From Igneacidithiobacillus sp041146875 (GTDB lineage: Bacteria > Pseudomonadota > Gammaproteobacteria > Acidithiobacillales > Acidithiobacillaceae), in assembly GCF_041146875.1 (NCBI RefSeq), contig NZ_JBFRXP010000010.1:40301-104300 (forward strand): a stretch of 64,000 nucleotides of DNA, read 5' to 3'. The position numbers and the translations under genes were made by a program. Below, piece by piece: positions 44,063 to 52,148 of this stretch. A model generated the notes under the pieces. The model ran no database searches, was not told where the DNA came from, and was given only the letters and a program-made list of their open reading frames with translations. Every line of letters begins with the position of its first letter. Position 1 is the first letter of the stretch.

Positions 44063-44376
44063 TTACTCGACGATCTTCGACACGACGCCGGCGCCGACGG
44101 TACGGCCACCTTCTCGTACCGCAAAACGCAAACCGTCTTCCATCGCGATCGGCGCAATCAAGGTCACCTTGAACTGNNNNNNNNNNNNNNNNNNNNNNNN
44201 NNNNNNNNNNNNNNNNNNNNNNNNNNNNNNNNNNNNNNNNNNNNNNNNNNNNNNNNNNNNNNNNNNNNNNNNNNCTTCGTCAGCGCCGCCGTCAGCGTGG
44301 TCTTCCCGTGATCCACGTGACCAATCGTTCCCACGTTTACGTGCGGCTTCGTCCGCTCAAACTTTCCCTTGGACAT
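44063..44376 (-). CDS. tuf: Elongation factor Tu, copy 2 (interrupted by an assembly gap)
   Basis: Second tuf gene. The first 34 codons (44376-44275) and the last 37 codons (44176-44063, ending in TAA) are present; the middle is 98 unresolved bases. Against copy 1, the 5' 102 nt and the 103 nt before the last codons are identical, and the C-terminus differs only as SKIVE versus SKVVE. By comparison with copy 1 about 975 bp are missing, so the reading frame across the gap is artificial and the gene is probably intact in the cell. It follows tRNA-Thr with GGAGAGGG as ribosome-binding site. Confidence 0.93.
44177..44274. other. Run of 98 N (assembly gap)
   Basis: Unresolved bases inside tuf2. 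Flanks match copy 1 at 28163 and 29139, so the true interval should be close to 975 bp. The repeat content of the two tuf copies explains why the assembler could not close it. Confidence 0.98.
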
Positions 44377-44420
44377 TCAGAAGACCCTCTCCAATCAAAA
44401 ACAAAAGCGACCTCAAAAAA

Positions 44421-44496
<76 letters not shown>

Positions 44497-44502
44497 CTAA
44501 CT

Positions 44503-44576
<74 letters not shown>

Positions 44577-44597
44577 ACGACCGAAGCCGGCAAATCT

Positions 44598-44682
44598 TGG
44601 TGGAGGGGGGAGGATTCGAACCTCCGAAGGCAGAGCCGTCAGATTTACAGTCTGATCCCTTTGACCGCTCGGGAACCCCTCC
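44598..44682 (-). tRNA. tRNA-Tyr (GTA)
   Basis: Eighty-five nucleotides with a long variable arm (class II), acceptor stem GGAGGGG/CCCCTCC, anticodon loop CTGTAAA giving GTA, encoded CCA. It is the first gene of the tRNA-Tyr/Gly/Thr-tuf2 transcript. Confidence 0.97.
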
Positions 44683-44696
44683 AGCGGTAGCGGCGA

Positions 44697-44725
44697 ATTA
44701 TCACTTCGTCCCTAACCACTGTCAA
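44697..44725 (-). promoter_or_regulatory. Strong sigma-70 promoter for the tRNA-tuf operon
   Basis: On the minus strand TTGACA (44725-44720), 17-nt spacer, GATAAT (44702-44697), ending 14 nt before the mature tRNA-Tyr. The bases after the -10 are GC-rich (TCGCCGC), the discriminator type of stable-RNA promoters under stringent control. Confidence 0.75.
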
Positions 44726-44841
44726 GGCTTTTCGTCTCGGTAAGCGATCGGGTGCACAGGCATTTTCCAATAGTGCTTGCGCTGGCCGCGGCCGCGCAAT
44801 CCGATCAAGCACGGCGCATGCGCCTTGACAGCGTTGTCGAA

Positions 44842-44867
44842 TTACAACATCCTTCACGTTGTTGTAA
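44842..44867. promoter_or_regulatory. Inverted repeat upstream of the OmpA-family gene
   Basis: TTACAACA (44842-44849) and TGTTGTAA (44860-44867) form an 8-bp inverted repeat with a 10-nt centre. ACAAC in the left arm can also pair with GTTGT at 44833-44837, so two exclusive foldings exist. A TTGACA lies at 44825-44830 on the plus strand. The rest of the 244-bp gap shows no gene. Confidence 0.4.
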
Positions 44868-44926
44868 AAATACCGCTGCCTTGATTACGGCGCGGCTCTA
44901 AATTTGGTATTGAGGAGGGTATTGCA

Positions 44927-45574
44927 ATGTCGAACAATCTGCGTCTGACGCTGGCTGTCTCTTTGGCCGCGTTTGTCAGCTCTGGGATGGCCCTGGCCAG
45001 CACCAGTCCTTATGAGGGCTATGCGGTCACCGCGCAAGGTGCCCCCGTGGTAACCGCCAAAGGCCAGTGCGTGCGCGGCGGACGACCTGATTCCGAGGGG
45101 CCAGCCCCCGCGTACTGTGTTCCGCCCAAGAAGGTCGTCGCCGCTCCTGCACCCGCACCTGCTCCTGCCCCAGCGCCTATCGCGCCGGTTGAGCAAACCG
45201 TGTTGGTCAGCAAGCCGATCACGATCACGGGCATCAACTTCAAGTTCAACTCTTACAAGCTCCTTAGCCACGACATCAAGGTGTTGGACGAGGTGGCAGA
45301 TTTCGCCAAGAACCATCCTGACGCGGTGCTGGATGTGAATGGCTACTGCAGTAAAGTAGGCACCTATGCCTATAATTTGAAGTTATCTAAGCAACGCGCC
45401 GGCAGTGTAGCGCAGTACTTGGAAAACCATGGGGTCAGCCGCACTCGCATGGTGCTCAAAGGTCATTCTTATAACGACCCGGTTGCTAGTAATGCCACGG
45501 CGCAGGGACGTTTCTTGAACCAGCGCGTCGAAATCAACAGCACGATCAAAGTGGAAAAAACAGTAACCAAGTAA
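44927..45574 (+). CDS. OmpA-family peptidoglycan-associated envelope protein
   Basis: Predicted exported protein of 215 residues: signal peptide ending MALA-S (cleavage near residue 24), a short region with Cys48 and Cys64, an alanine-proline linker (about 73-87), and an OmpA-like C-terminal domain (about 95-210) with YNLKLSKQRAGSV. The Arg of the peptidoglycan-binding pair is kept (Arg157), but the usual Asp in GHTD is replaced: the sequence reads GYCS (139-142). There is no N-terminal beta-barrel. A strong GAGGAGGG precedes the ATG, and a clear terminator follows, so it is probably monocistronic and well expressed. Confidence 0.9.
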   Translation: MSNNLRLTLAVSLAAFVSSGMALASTSPYEGYAVTAQGAPVVTAKGQCVRGGRPDSEGPAPAYCVPPKKVVAAPAPAPAPAPAPIAPVEQTVLVSKPITITGINFKFNSYKLLSHDIKVLDEVADFAKNHPDAVLDVNGYCSKVGTYAYNLKLSKQRAGSVAQYLENHGVSRTRMVLKGHSYNDPVASNATAQGRFLNQRVEINSTIKVEKTVTK

Positions 45575-45594
45575 GGTCAACCCCTTGCTTCATG

Positions 45595-45618
45595 AGGCCC
45601 CCCGCGGGGCCTTTTTTT
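45595..45618 (+). terminator. Intrinsic terminator after the OmpA-family gene
   Basis: Seven-base-pair stem AGGCCCC/GGGGCCT with a 4-nt loop (45602-45605), followed by seven T at 45612-45618. It lies 20 nt after the stop codon. Confidence 0.9.
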
Positions 45619-45654
45619 CGTCCTATTCTGCGGCAGCCATGCTAGAATCGACAC

Positions 45655-47340
45655 ATGCGCCAATCTTATCTCCGTTCCCTTCGCATCTTCCAGATCACTC
45701 GCGTCCTAGTTCGCTACCGGCTGGACGAACTGCTCTACTACCTGCCCTTGCTCAAGCCGTATCAGGCAATTCTCAAGCTGAACCCCGGGCGTTGGGTCAT
45801 GCCCAAACCCGAAGGAACTTTTGGTGCACGACTGCGCCTCGCCCTCGAGGCTCTGGGCCCAACCTTCGTTAAGCTTGGGCAGATGCTTTCCACTCGGCGC
45901 GACCTGTTGCCTGAGGAAATTACCCGCGAATTGGCAAAGCTGCAGGATGCTGTGCCGCCATTTCCATCTGTACAAGCACAGCAAATCATTGAGCACTCGC
46001 TGAAAAAGCCAGTTACAGAAGTCTTTGCTGAGATAGAAACAGAGCCGGCAGCCGCAGCATCCATTGCCCAAGTACATTTTGGCCGTTTGTATGACGGTCG
46101 CGAGGTGGCAATCAAGATTCGGCGTCCCGGCTTGCGCCGCATCATTGAACAAGATCTGGGGATTCTCGCTTGGTTGGCCGAGCTTGCCGAACGGTATTCC
46201 CAAGAAGGCAGGCGCTTGCGCGTGCGCGCAGTGGTTTCGGAATATGCCAAAACCTTGTGGGGCGAACTCGATTTCCTGCGCGAAGGCGCCAACGCCAGCC
46301 AATTACGGCGCAACTTCGCCAATGATCCAGACCTACTATACGTTCCGGAGGTGTTTTGGGATTTCTGCAGCGAAGAGGTTCTGGTGATGGAACGTATTCG
46401 CGGCATTCAAATTGGGCAACGTGATGCGCTGCGTGCAGCGGGCATTGATTTCGATCAGCTGTCGCGTCGCGCCGCCGAAATATTTTTTCGACAAGTCTTC
46501 CGGGACTCTTTTTTCCATGCGGACATGCACCCTGGAAACATCTTTATCGATCCCAGCAATGGCCGTTTTATCGCGGTCGATTTCGGCATCATGGGGAGTC
46601 TGGACGAAGCCAGTCAACATTATCTAGCCGAGAATATGGTCGCTTTTTTCGGTCGCGATTACCGGCGTGTGGCAGAGGCCCATATTGAGGCTGGTTGGGT
46701 GCCAGCAGATACCAACGTTCAAGATTTCGAAACAGCAATCCGTGCGATTGCGGAACCGGTCTTCCAAAAACCTTTGCACGAAATCTCCGTAGCACAACTG
46801 CTGTTGCGTTTATTTCAGACGACGCGACGCTTCCAGATGCAGACCCAGCCGCAGCTCCTACTCTTACAGAAGACCCTGGTCAATGTTGAAGGGATTGCGC
46901 GGGAATTCAACCCAACCCTCAACATCTGGGAGGTTGCAACGCCACTGCTGCGTGATTGGCTGAACCGTCAACGTGGCCCCCAGGCATGGTGGACACAAAT
47001 TCGGCGCCATGCCCCGCAGTGGGGCTTGGTGCTGCCAGAACTACCCGAACTGGTCCATAGCCTTCTGCAACAAGCACAACGCGGGGAACTACAGGTGCCG
47101 GTGCGAAATGAGGAGCTGGAGGGCATACGGCGGGAGCTGCGCCGCGGCTTGCAGCGCCTTGCCCTGCTGACCAGTTCGGTGATCGTAGTCATGGGCCTGG
47201 CCTTGATCGCTGCTGTGGAAGGGGACCTTGGCACTTTCATTCTGGATATCCCGGTTTGGCTGTGGTTATTATGTCTACCGCCGACTGGCTGGGCATTGAG
47301 CCGTTGGTTTCAAGCGGTTTTTATCCGTTCCCATAACTAG
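45655..47340 (+). CDS. ubiB: UbiB-family ATPase/atypical kinase, ubiquinone biosynthesis
   Basis: Membrane-associated ABC1/ADCK-type protein required for coenzyme Q synthesis; the family acts through ATP hydrolysis rather than protein phosphorylation. The 561-residue protein has the KxGQ motif (FVKLGQMLSTR), the alanine-rich loop AAAASIAQVH, the lysine in VAIKIRRPG, the catalytic FHADMHPGNIFI and metal-binding VDFG, and two C-terminal membrane helices. The ATG is only 6 nt after a TAGAAT (45643-45648) with no Shine-Dalgarno, so the transcript may be nearly leaderless. ubiE and ubiJ, its usual neighbours in E. coli, are not here. Confidence 0.93.
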   Translation: MRQSYLRSLRIFQITRVLVRYRLDELLYYLPLLKPYQAILKLNPGRWVMPKPEGTFGARLRLALEALGPTFVKLGQMLSTRRDLLPEEITRELAKLQDAVPPFPSVQAQQIIEHSLKKPVTEVFAEIETEPAAAASIAQVHFGRLYDGREVAIKIRRPGLRRIIEQDLGILAWLAELAERYSQEGRRLRVRAVVSEYAKTLWGELDFLREGANASQLRRNFANDPDLLYVPEVFWDFCSEEVLVMERIRGIQIGQRDALRAAGIDFDQLSRRAAEIFFRQVFRDSFFHADMHPGNIFIDPSNGRFIAVDFGIMGSLDEASQHYLAENMVAFFGRDYRRVAEAHIEAGWVPADTNVQDFETAIRAIAEPVFQKPLHEISVAQLLLRLFQTTRRFQMQTQPQLLLLQKTLVNVEGIAREFNPTLNIWEVATPLLRDWLNRQRGPQAWWTQIRRHAPQWGLVLPELPELVHSLLQQAQRGELQVPVRNEELEGIRRELRRGLQRLALLTSSVIVVMGLALIAAVEGDLGTFILDIPVWLWLLCLPPTGWALSRWFQAVFIRSHN

Positions 47341-47354
47341 GAGAGACAGACAAC

Positions 47355-47699
47355 ATGTGGATTATCTTTTCCCTGATTCTTGCCGCGTTGGCTGTAGTCT
47401 TCGCTGTACAGAACAACGCCATCAGCGTGGTTCACTTCTTCTCGTGGCAATTTCAGCAATCGGCTGGGGTGATTGTACTGATTGCCTTCGTCGCCGGCGC
47501 TTTCGCCAGTACGATTTTTTACTTGCCCATGCACTTGCGCAATCATTGGCGAATCCGAAAACACACCAAACACATCAGTGAGTTAGAGACCAAGCTTCTC
47601 GGAGAGCAAAACCGCAGGATGACCCTGGAGCAAGAGCTGCACAAAGGATCAGAGCAAAATGAGGGGGAATCCGAGAACTCCCCATCACACGAATTTTGA
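47355..47699 (+). CDS. LapA-like (DUF1049) membrane protein
   Basis: Small inner-membrane protein of 114 residues with two predicted helices (about residues 3-17 and 37-58) separated by the conserved QNNAISVVHFF segment, and a charged coiled-coil tail (about 75-105). In E. coli LapA works with LapB in LPS assembly control, but no lapB follows here, so the role is only inferred. It follows ubiB by 14 nt with AGGAGA upstream and ends 4 bp from the convergent Sel1 gene. Confidence 0.75.
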   Translation: MWIIFSLILAALAVVFAVQNNAISVVHFFSWQFQQSAGVIVLIAFVAGAFASTIFYLPMHLRNHWRIRKHTKHISELETKLLGEQNRRMTLEQELHKGSEQNEGESENSPSHEF

Positions 47700-47703
47700 T
47701 CGA

Positions 47704-48255
47704 TTATGGGTTGACGTTGGTCTTGTCGGCAACCGGCTTCAAGTTTTTTTGCTGCCACTTCGCCAATACCGCAAGGTTGTCCTTGGCCTGAGGAATACCG
47801 TGTTCTGAAGCCATCCTCCACCAGTGGGCGGCCGTCTGAAAATCTTGTTTTACGCCGAGCCCTTGGTAGTAGAGGTTGCCCAGGTTGTATTGGGCGGAGG
47901 CCACGTTTTGCTCTGCAGCACGCTGCCACCAGTAGGCGGCTTGTGCATAATCTTGCTTCAGGCCCTGGCCAAAATAATATTGCATGCCAAGATTATATTC
48001 TGCCTTACCGTATCCATGGTCTGCAGCCTTCTGAAACCATTGCGCTGCCAATGCATAATTCTTTGGCACACCATCGCCCATTGCGCAGCGTGTACCGATG
48101 CTATTTTCCAATTTGGCAGTGGTTAAAACCGCAGGAGAAGTAGTAGCAGCATCCTCAAGAACAGTCTGTTGAGCTTCCCCCGCCCACGCGGACACGCAGA
48201 AGACGATGCTGGAAGCCAATACAGCGGAGACAACACTTTTCTGTGACTTCTTCAT
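47704..48255 (-). CDS. Exported Sel1-repeat protein
   Basis: 183 residues with a signal peptide ending SAWA-G (cleavage near residue 25) and three to four Sel1-like repeats (about 55-165) of the form AAQWFQKAADHGYGKAEYNL, AAYWWQRAAEQNVASAQYNL and AAHWWRMASEHGIPQAKDNL. Such alpha-alpha solenoids bind partner proteins in the periplasm; the partner is not known. GAGGA precedes the ATG. The gene is on its own between lapA (convergent) and nusB. Confidence 0.85.
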   Translation of the reverse strand: MKKSQKSVVSAVLASSIVFCVSAWAGEAQQTVLEDAATTSPAVLTTAKLENSIGTRCAMGDGVPKNYALAAQWFQKAADHGYGKAEYNLGMQYYFGQGLKQDYAQAAYWWQRAAEQNVASAQYNLGNLYYQGLGVKQDFQTAAHWWRMASEHGIPQAKDNLAVLAKWQQKNLKPVADKTNVNP

Positions 48256-48330
48256 GATATCCTCAAAAGAAAACCCCGATAGTCAGAAGGTTACAATAAA
48301 AACCTCATGCATGGCTATAGGTAAAATGGC

Positions 48331-48792
48331 TTAGCTCTCGGTACTGGAAGAGCCCAGCTCCGCAACCCGCCAACGGCGAGCGAGCTGGTCTAAGACGCCA
48401 TTAATGAAACGGTGCCCTTGCTCAGCACCGAAGGCTTTGTCGAGCTCAATGGCTTCATTGATGATTACTCGGTACGGCGTCTCGGGTAGAGAGTGTAATT
48501 CGCAAGCAGCAAGGCGCAAGATCGCGCGCTCGATCTCGTTGACCTCATCCTCCCAACGGCGATCGGTGATCGCTTCGACAATGGCAGGGTCGAGGCTATC
48601 AATCTGCCCACAGAGCGCTGCCCAAATCCGATCGAAGAACGCCACATCTGCCGCTTGTAAGCGTTCCGGATCTGCGTGAAATTGTTCGGCCAATTCTGCG
48701 CATGGAGTGGGGTTGAGCTGCCATTGGTACAGAGCCTGAACCAAGGCAACCCGGGCCAAACGCCGGCGGCTGGGGCTACGAGACTCGTTCAC
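48331..48792 (-). CDS. nusB: Transcription antitermination protein NusB
   Basis: Helical RNA-binding protein that acts with S10 in rRNA antitermination. The 153-residue product has ARVALVQALYQWQLNP near the N-terminus and the C-terminal ELHSLPETPYRVIINEAIEL. The start is GTG at 48792, overlapping the ribH stop (GTGA). It closes the riboflavin operon, a widespread arrangement. Confidence 0.96.
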   Translation of the reverse strand: MNESRSPSRRRLARVALVQALYQWQLNPTPCAELAEQFHADPERLQAADVAFFDRIWAALCGQIDSLDPAIVEAITDRRWEDEVNEIERAILRLAACELHSLPETPYRVIINEAIELDKAFGAEQGHRFINGVLDQLARRWRVAELGSSSTES

Positions 48793-49256
48793 AGGTTTTT
48801 CAGCAGTTGAACCATTTCCATCGCTGTCATGGCCGCATCAAAGCCTTTGTTTCCGGCCTTGGTGCCCGCCCGCTCAATGGCTTGCTCGATGCTGTCCGTA
48901 GTAAGGATACCGAAGATCACTGGCACACCAGTGTCGAGGCCAACCTGCGCAATACCTTTGGCGGCCTCGCCGGCGACATAATCGAAATGTGGCGTGCCAC
49001 CACGGATCACGGCGCCAAGACAAAGGACGGCAGAGTATTTACCGGAGCGCGCGAGTTTCTGTGCCAGCAGAGGGATTTCATAAGCTCCCGGGCTGTAGAT
49101 CACCTGAATCTGCTCTTCTTTTGCCCCGTGGCGCTTGAGACCATCGATCGCGCCCTGCTCTAATTGCTGGGTAATAAAGCTGTTGAAACGCGCCACCAAC
49201 AAGGCATAGCGCTCGCCAGCGCCAACCTGCAAATTACCTTCAAACCGCTCGATCAT
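48789..49256 (-). CDS. ribH: 6,7-dimethyl-8-ribityllumazine synthase
   Basis: Condenses the pyrimidine product of RibD with 3,4-dihydroxy-2-butanone 4-phosphate. The 155-residue protein has VARFNSFITQQL, the phosphate-binding GAYEIP and the catalytic histidine in GTPHFDYVAGE. It overlaps ribB by ATGA and nusB by GTGA, so it is inside a coupled operon. Confidence 0.97.
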   Translation of the reverse strand: MIERFEGNLQVGAGERYALLVARFNSFITQQLEQGAIDGLKRHGAKEEQIQVIYSPGAYEIPLLAQKLARSGKYSAVLCLGAVIRGGTPHFDYVAGEAAKGIAQVGLDTGVPVIFGILTTDSIEQAIERAGTKAGNKGFDAAMTAMEMVQLLKNL

Positions 49257-50383
49257 AGGTATTTTCCTGTTTCGAGAAATGGAAGTTGACCAACGATTTC
49301 GAGGCCGAAACCGCCAATACCGCGATACTGAAACTGACTGTCACTGAGCACTCGCGCCTGATGCACACCAAGGTCGGTGAGCATTTGCGCGCCCACGCCG
49401 AAGGTGCGCAGGATACGACCCGAGTCACCACTCTGGCCCGGGCCCTTTGGCCGCGACGGGAGATCAGCAATCTGCGTCCGCAAAGTGTCTGCATCGTCGG
49501 CATGTTGCAAATACACCAATACGCCGACCTCCTCTTGCGCCAAGCGTGCCAGGGCATGGGCCACCGGCCCTTGATCCCCCAAAAAAAGATCCGTCAGCGT
49601 TTTGCCGACCTGTACCCGCACCAGCACGGGCTCTTTACTGTCTTCCGGCTTCCCTTTAACGAGGGCGAAGTGTGTCTCACCCGAGATCCAGTCGCGATAT
49701 AGGTGCAGCGTGAATTCACCCCAGGGGCTCTGCCAGGGGCCACTGCCTTCGCGTCGCACAATACGCTCTCGCTCCAGACGATAGCGAATCAGATCGGCGA
49801 TAGTCCCCAGCTTTAATCCATGTCGGGCGGCGTAGGGCAGGAGGTCAGGTAGGCGCGCCATTTCGCCATTTTCATTGAGAATTTCGCAGATGACACCGGC
49901 TGGCTTGCAGCCCGCCAGTCGGGCCAGATCGATGGCCGCCTCCGTATGGCCGGCGCGCACCAGCACACCACCCGGCTGCGCGGCCAGAGGGAAGATATGC
50001 CCCGGCATGACAATGTCCTGGGGACCGGCAGCATCGGCAATGGCCGCCTGAATGGTGGTAGCGCGGTCAGCGGCGGATATGCCCGTAGTGACCCCCCGCG
50101 CCGCTTCAATGGAGACGGTAAAAGCCGTACCCAGTTGCGCAGTATTGTGACGCACCATTTGCGGAATCTGCAGTTGCTCGCAACGCTCCTGGGTCAGAGG
50201 CAAACAGACGAGCCCGCGTGCTTCGCGCACCATGAAGTTGATGGCATCCGGGGTGGCATGCTCGGCCGCCAGAATCAAATCGCCTTCGTTTTCTCGGTCT
50301 TCATCATCCATGAGGATGACCATTTTGCCCGTAGCAATGTCTGCCAGAATCTCTTCCGTAGGGCTGATTCGGCTTTTCGTCAT
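49253..50383 (-). CDS. ribB: DHBP synthase fused to a degenerate GTP cyclohydrolase II domain (RibBX-like)
   Basis: The N-terminal half (about 1-205) is a complete 3,4-dihydroxy-2-butanone 4-phosphate synthase with DDEDRENEGD, HTEAAIDLARLAG and CEILNENGEMAR. The C-terminal half (about 206-376) has the shape of GTP cyclohydrolase II but lacks all three zinc cysteines of the usual RCDCG region (here VGKTLTDLFLGD), and the YLRQEGRG motif reads YLQHADDAD. It should not convert GTP. The ending FGVGAQMLTDLGV keeps the family likeness. ATG 50383 is chosen, with AAGGA eight bases upstream, overlapping ribE as ATGA. Automated annotation would probably call it bifunctional RibBA. Confidence 0.9.
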   Translation of the reverse strand: MTKSRISPTEEILADIATGKMVILMDDEDRENEGDLILAAEHATPDAINFMVREARGLVCLPLTQERCEQLQIPQMVRHNTAQLGTAFTVSIEAARGVTTGISAADRATTIQAAIADAAGPQDIVMPGHIFPLAAQPGGVLVRAGHTEAAIDLARLAGCKPAGVICEILNENGEMARLPDLLPYAARHGLKLGTIADLIRYRLERERIVRREGSGPWQSPWGEFTLHLYRDWISGETHFALVKGKPEDSKEPVLVRVQVGKTLTDLFLGDQGPVAHALARLAQEEVGVLVYLQHADDADTLRTQIADLPSRPKGPGQSGDSGRILRTFGVGAQMLTDLGVHQARVLSDSQFQYRGIGGFGLEIVGQLPFLETGKYL

Positions 50384-51036
50384 CAACTGTATCCTTTTGC
50401 TGCCAGGCTTGCGGCGTCGAGACACGATTCTACCGCGCTTTCCCCTCGGTCGACCATGAGGCGCTCCAAGTAGCGAGCGAGCAGGTCAACTTCAAGATTC
50501 AAGCGCTGACCCGGCTTCCAGGATTGCGCCGTCGTTTGCGCCAAACTATGGGGGATAAGGTTGAGAGAAAAGCCGTCTGAGTACAAGGCATTAACCGTAA
50601 GGCTGATGCCGTCTACACAGATGCTCCCCTTGGCTGCAATGTAGCGGCGCAACTCCTGCGGTACCTGCACACGATACACCTGAGAGCGGCCAGAGCTCTG
50701 CGCGCCGAGCAGAATGCCGACGCCATCGACGTGACCGGCAACCAAATGTCCGCCCAGGCGATCAGCAAGGCGCAAGGCCTTTTCCAGATTCACCTCGGCA
50801 CCTGGCGCCAGGTCGCCCAGGATGCTGCGCTCCAGAGTCTCCAAGGAGACGTCGACGGCGAAGCGGTCTTGATCCAAGGAAACCACCGTAAGACAGACGC
50901 CGGACACTGCAATGCTGTCACCCAACTGCACATCGCTTAGGTCGAGGGCACCAGCAGCAACCCAGAAGCGCTGGTCTCCTCCCAAGCGCTGACGCTGCCG
51001 CAGCGTACCTACGGCCTGAATAATTCCGGTAAACAT
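50383..51036 (-). CDS. ribE: Riboflavin synthase alpha chain
   Basis: Dismutates two lumazine molecules to riboflavin. The 217-residue protein has two lumazine-binding repeats, the first starting MFTGIIQAVGTL, the second near GHLVAGHVDGVG, with SICVDGISLTVN matching SIAVSGVCLTVV of the first half. The ATG shares one base with the ribD stop (TGATG). Confidence 0.97.
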   Translation of the reverse strand: MFTGIIQAVGTLRQRQRLGGDQRFWVAAGALDLSDVQLGDSIAVSGVCLTVVSLDQDRFAVDVSLETLERSILGDLAPGAEVNLEKALRLADRLGGHLVAGHVDGVGILLGAQSSGRSQVYRVQVPQELRRYIAAKGSICVDGISLTVNALYSDGFSLNLIPHSLAQTTAQSWKPGQRLNLEVDLLARYLERLMVDRGESAVESCLDAASLAAKGYS

Positions 51037-52148
51037 CAGGCATCCTCCCGACAGAGATAGCGGAGCTTTACGTCTTGCCCCAGAACCTGGCTTTCCCGCA
51101 GGCGCCAGCGCGGAGCTTGACCGAGCTGCAGGTACGGCCCTACCGAAGCAAAGGCACGGGCGTCTTGTCCCAGCAGTAACGGCGCAAAATACAATAGGTA
51201 TTCGTCAACCAAGCCAGCACCGAGAAGGCTGCTGGCGAGACGCCCACCGGCCTCCACAAACACTTCGTTGATTTCTTCTTGGGCGAGAAATTGCATCAGC
51301 GCTAAAAAATCGACCCCCACACCCGAGCTTGCCGGTGGTAGTGGAACGAGACGCGCACCGACAGCAGAGAGTGCGTGACCAGCCTCCGCCTCCAGATCGT
51401 CGCGGTGCACAATCCAGGTGGCGCCAGGGCTGCGCAACACTGCCGCTGTGGAGGGAGTGCGGAGTCGTCCGTCGAGGATGATTTTGATCGGATGGCGCAA
51501 CAAATCTTCGTTCAGCCGTGGGGCAAAACGCGGATCGTCGGCCAATATCGTGCCCACTCCCGCCAGGATAGCACTAGCCTGCGCGCGTTCCTTTTGTACG
51601 TCCTCACGGGCAAGCTCGCCGGTTAACCACTGACTCTGGCCATTGGCCAGCGCCACCTTTCCATCCAGGCTGCTGGCCTGCTTTACCCGCATCCAGGGGC
51701 GCCCGCGACGCATACGCTGCACAAAACCGCGATTGAGCCAGATCGCCTCTTCTTCCAGACATGGCACGTCCACAACAATGCCCGCCGCGCGCAGGCGCTC
51801 GATTCCTTTACCGGCCACCAGGGGATTGGGATCGACCATCGCCACAACAACACGCGTGACCCCAGCGGCAATGACTGCGTCACTGCAAGGAGGGGTACGA
51901 CCTTGGTGCGCACAGGGTTCGAGCGTGACATAGAGGGTTGCGCCACGTGCCAGCTCTCCTGCCTCACCCAGAGCGAACACCTCTGCATGCGGGCCTCCAG
52001 CCTGCAGGTGCGCGCCCCGCCCCTGGATTTCACCATCGCGCACGAGCAAGGCACCGACCCGCGGATTGGGATGGGTGCTGTAGAGGCCGAACTGTGACAG
52101 CTCCAAGGCCTGGCGCATGTACTGGATATCGGATTGATCAACGCTCAT
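51036..52148 (-). CDS. ribD: Bifunctional pyrimidine deaminase/reductase RibD
   Basis: Carries out steps 2 and 3 of riboflavin synthesis. The 370-residue protein has the N-terminal zinc deaminase (HAEVFAL and PCAHQGRTPPC) and the C-terminal NADPH reductase (VKQASSLDGKVAL, GTILADDPRF, EAGGRLASSLL). ATG 52148 (or the adjacent ATG 52151) overlaps the nrdR end by about 11 nt; an upstream in-frame extension runs backward through nrdR and is rejected. No FMN riboswitch is seen ahead of it. Confidence 0.96.
   Translation of the reverse strand: MSVDQSDIQYMRQALELSQFGLYSTHPNPRVGALLVRDGEIQGRGAHLQAGGPHAEVFALGEAGELARGATLYVTLEPCAHQGRTPPCSDAVIAAGVTRVVVAMVDPNPLVAGKGIERLRAAGIVVDVPCLEEEAIWLNRGFVQRMRRGRPWMRVKQASSLDGKVALANGQSQWLTGELAREDVQKERAQASAILAGVGTILADDPRFAPRLNEDLLRHPIKIILDGRLRTPSTAAVLRSPGATWIVHRDDLEAEAGHALSAVGARLVPLPPASSGVGVDFLALMQFLAQEEINEVFVEAGGRLASSLLGAGLVDEYLLYFAPLLLGQDARAFASVGPYLQLGQAPRWRLRESQVLGQDVKLRYLCREDA

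Noticed and set aside
44164..44376. tuf2 as a truncated pseudogene
   Set aside because: The break is the run of N; both ends are intact and nearly identical to tuf1, so a sequencing gap is the simpler explanation.
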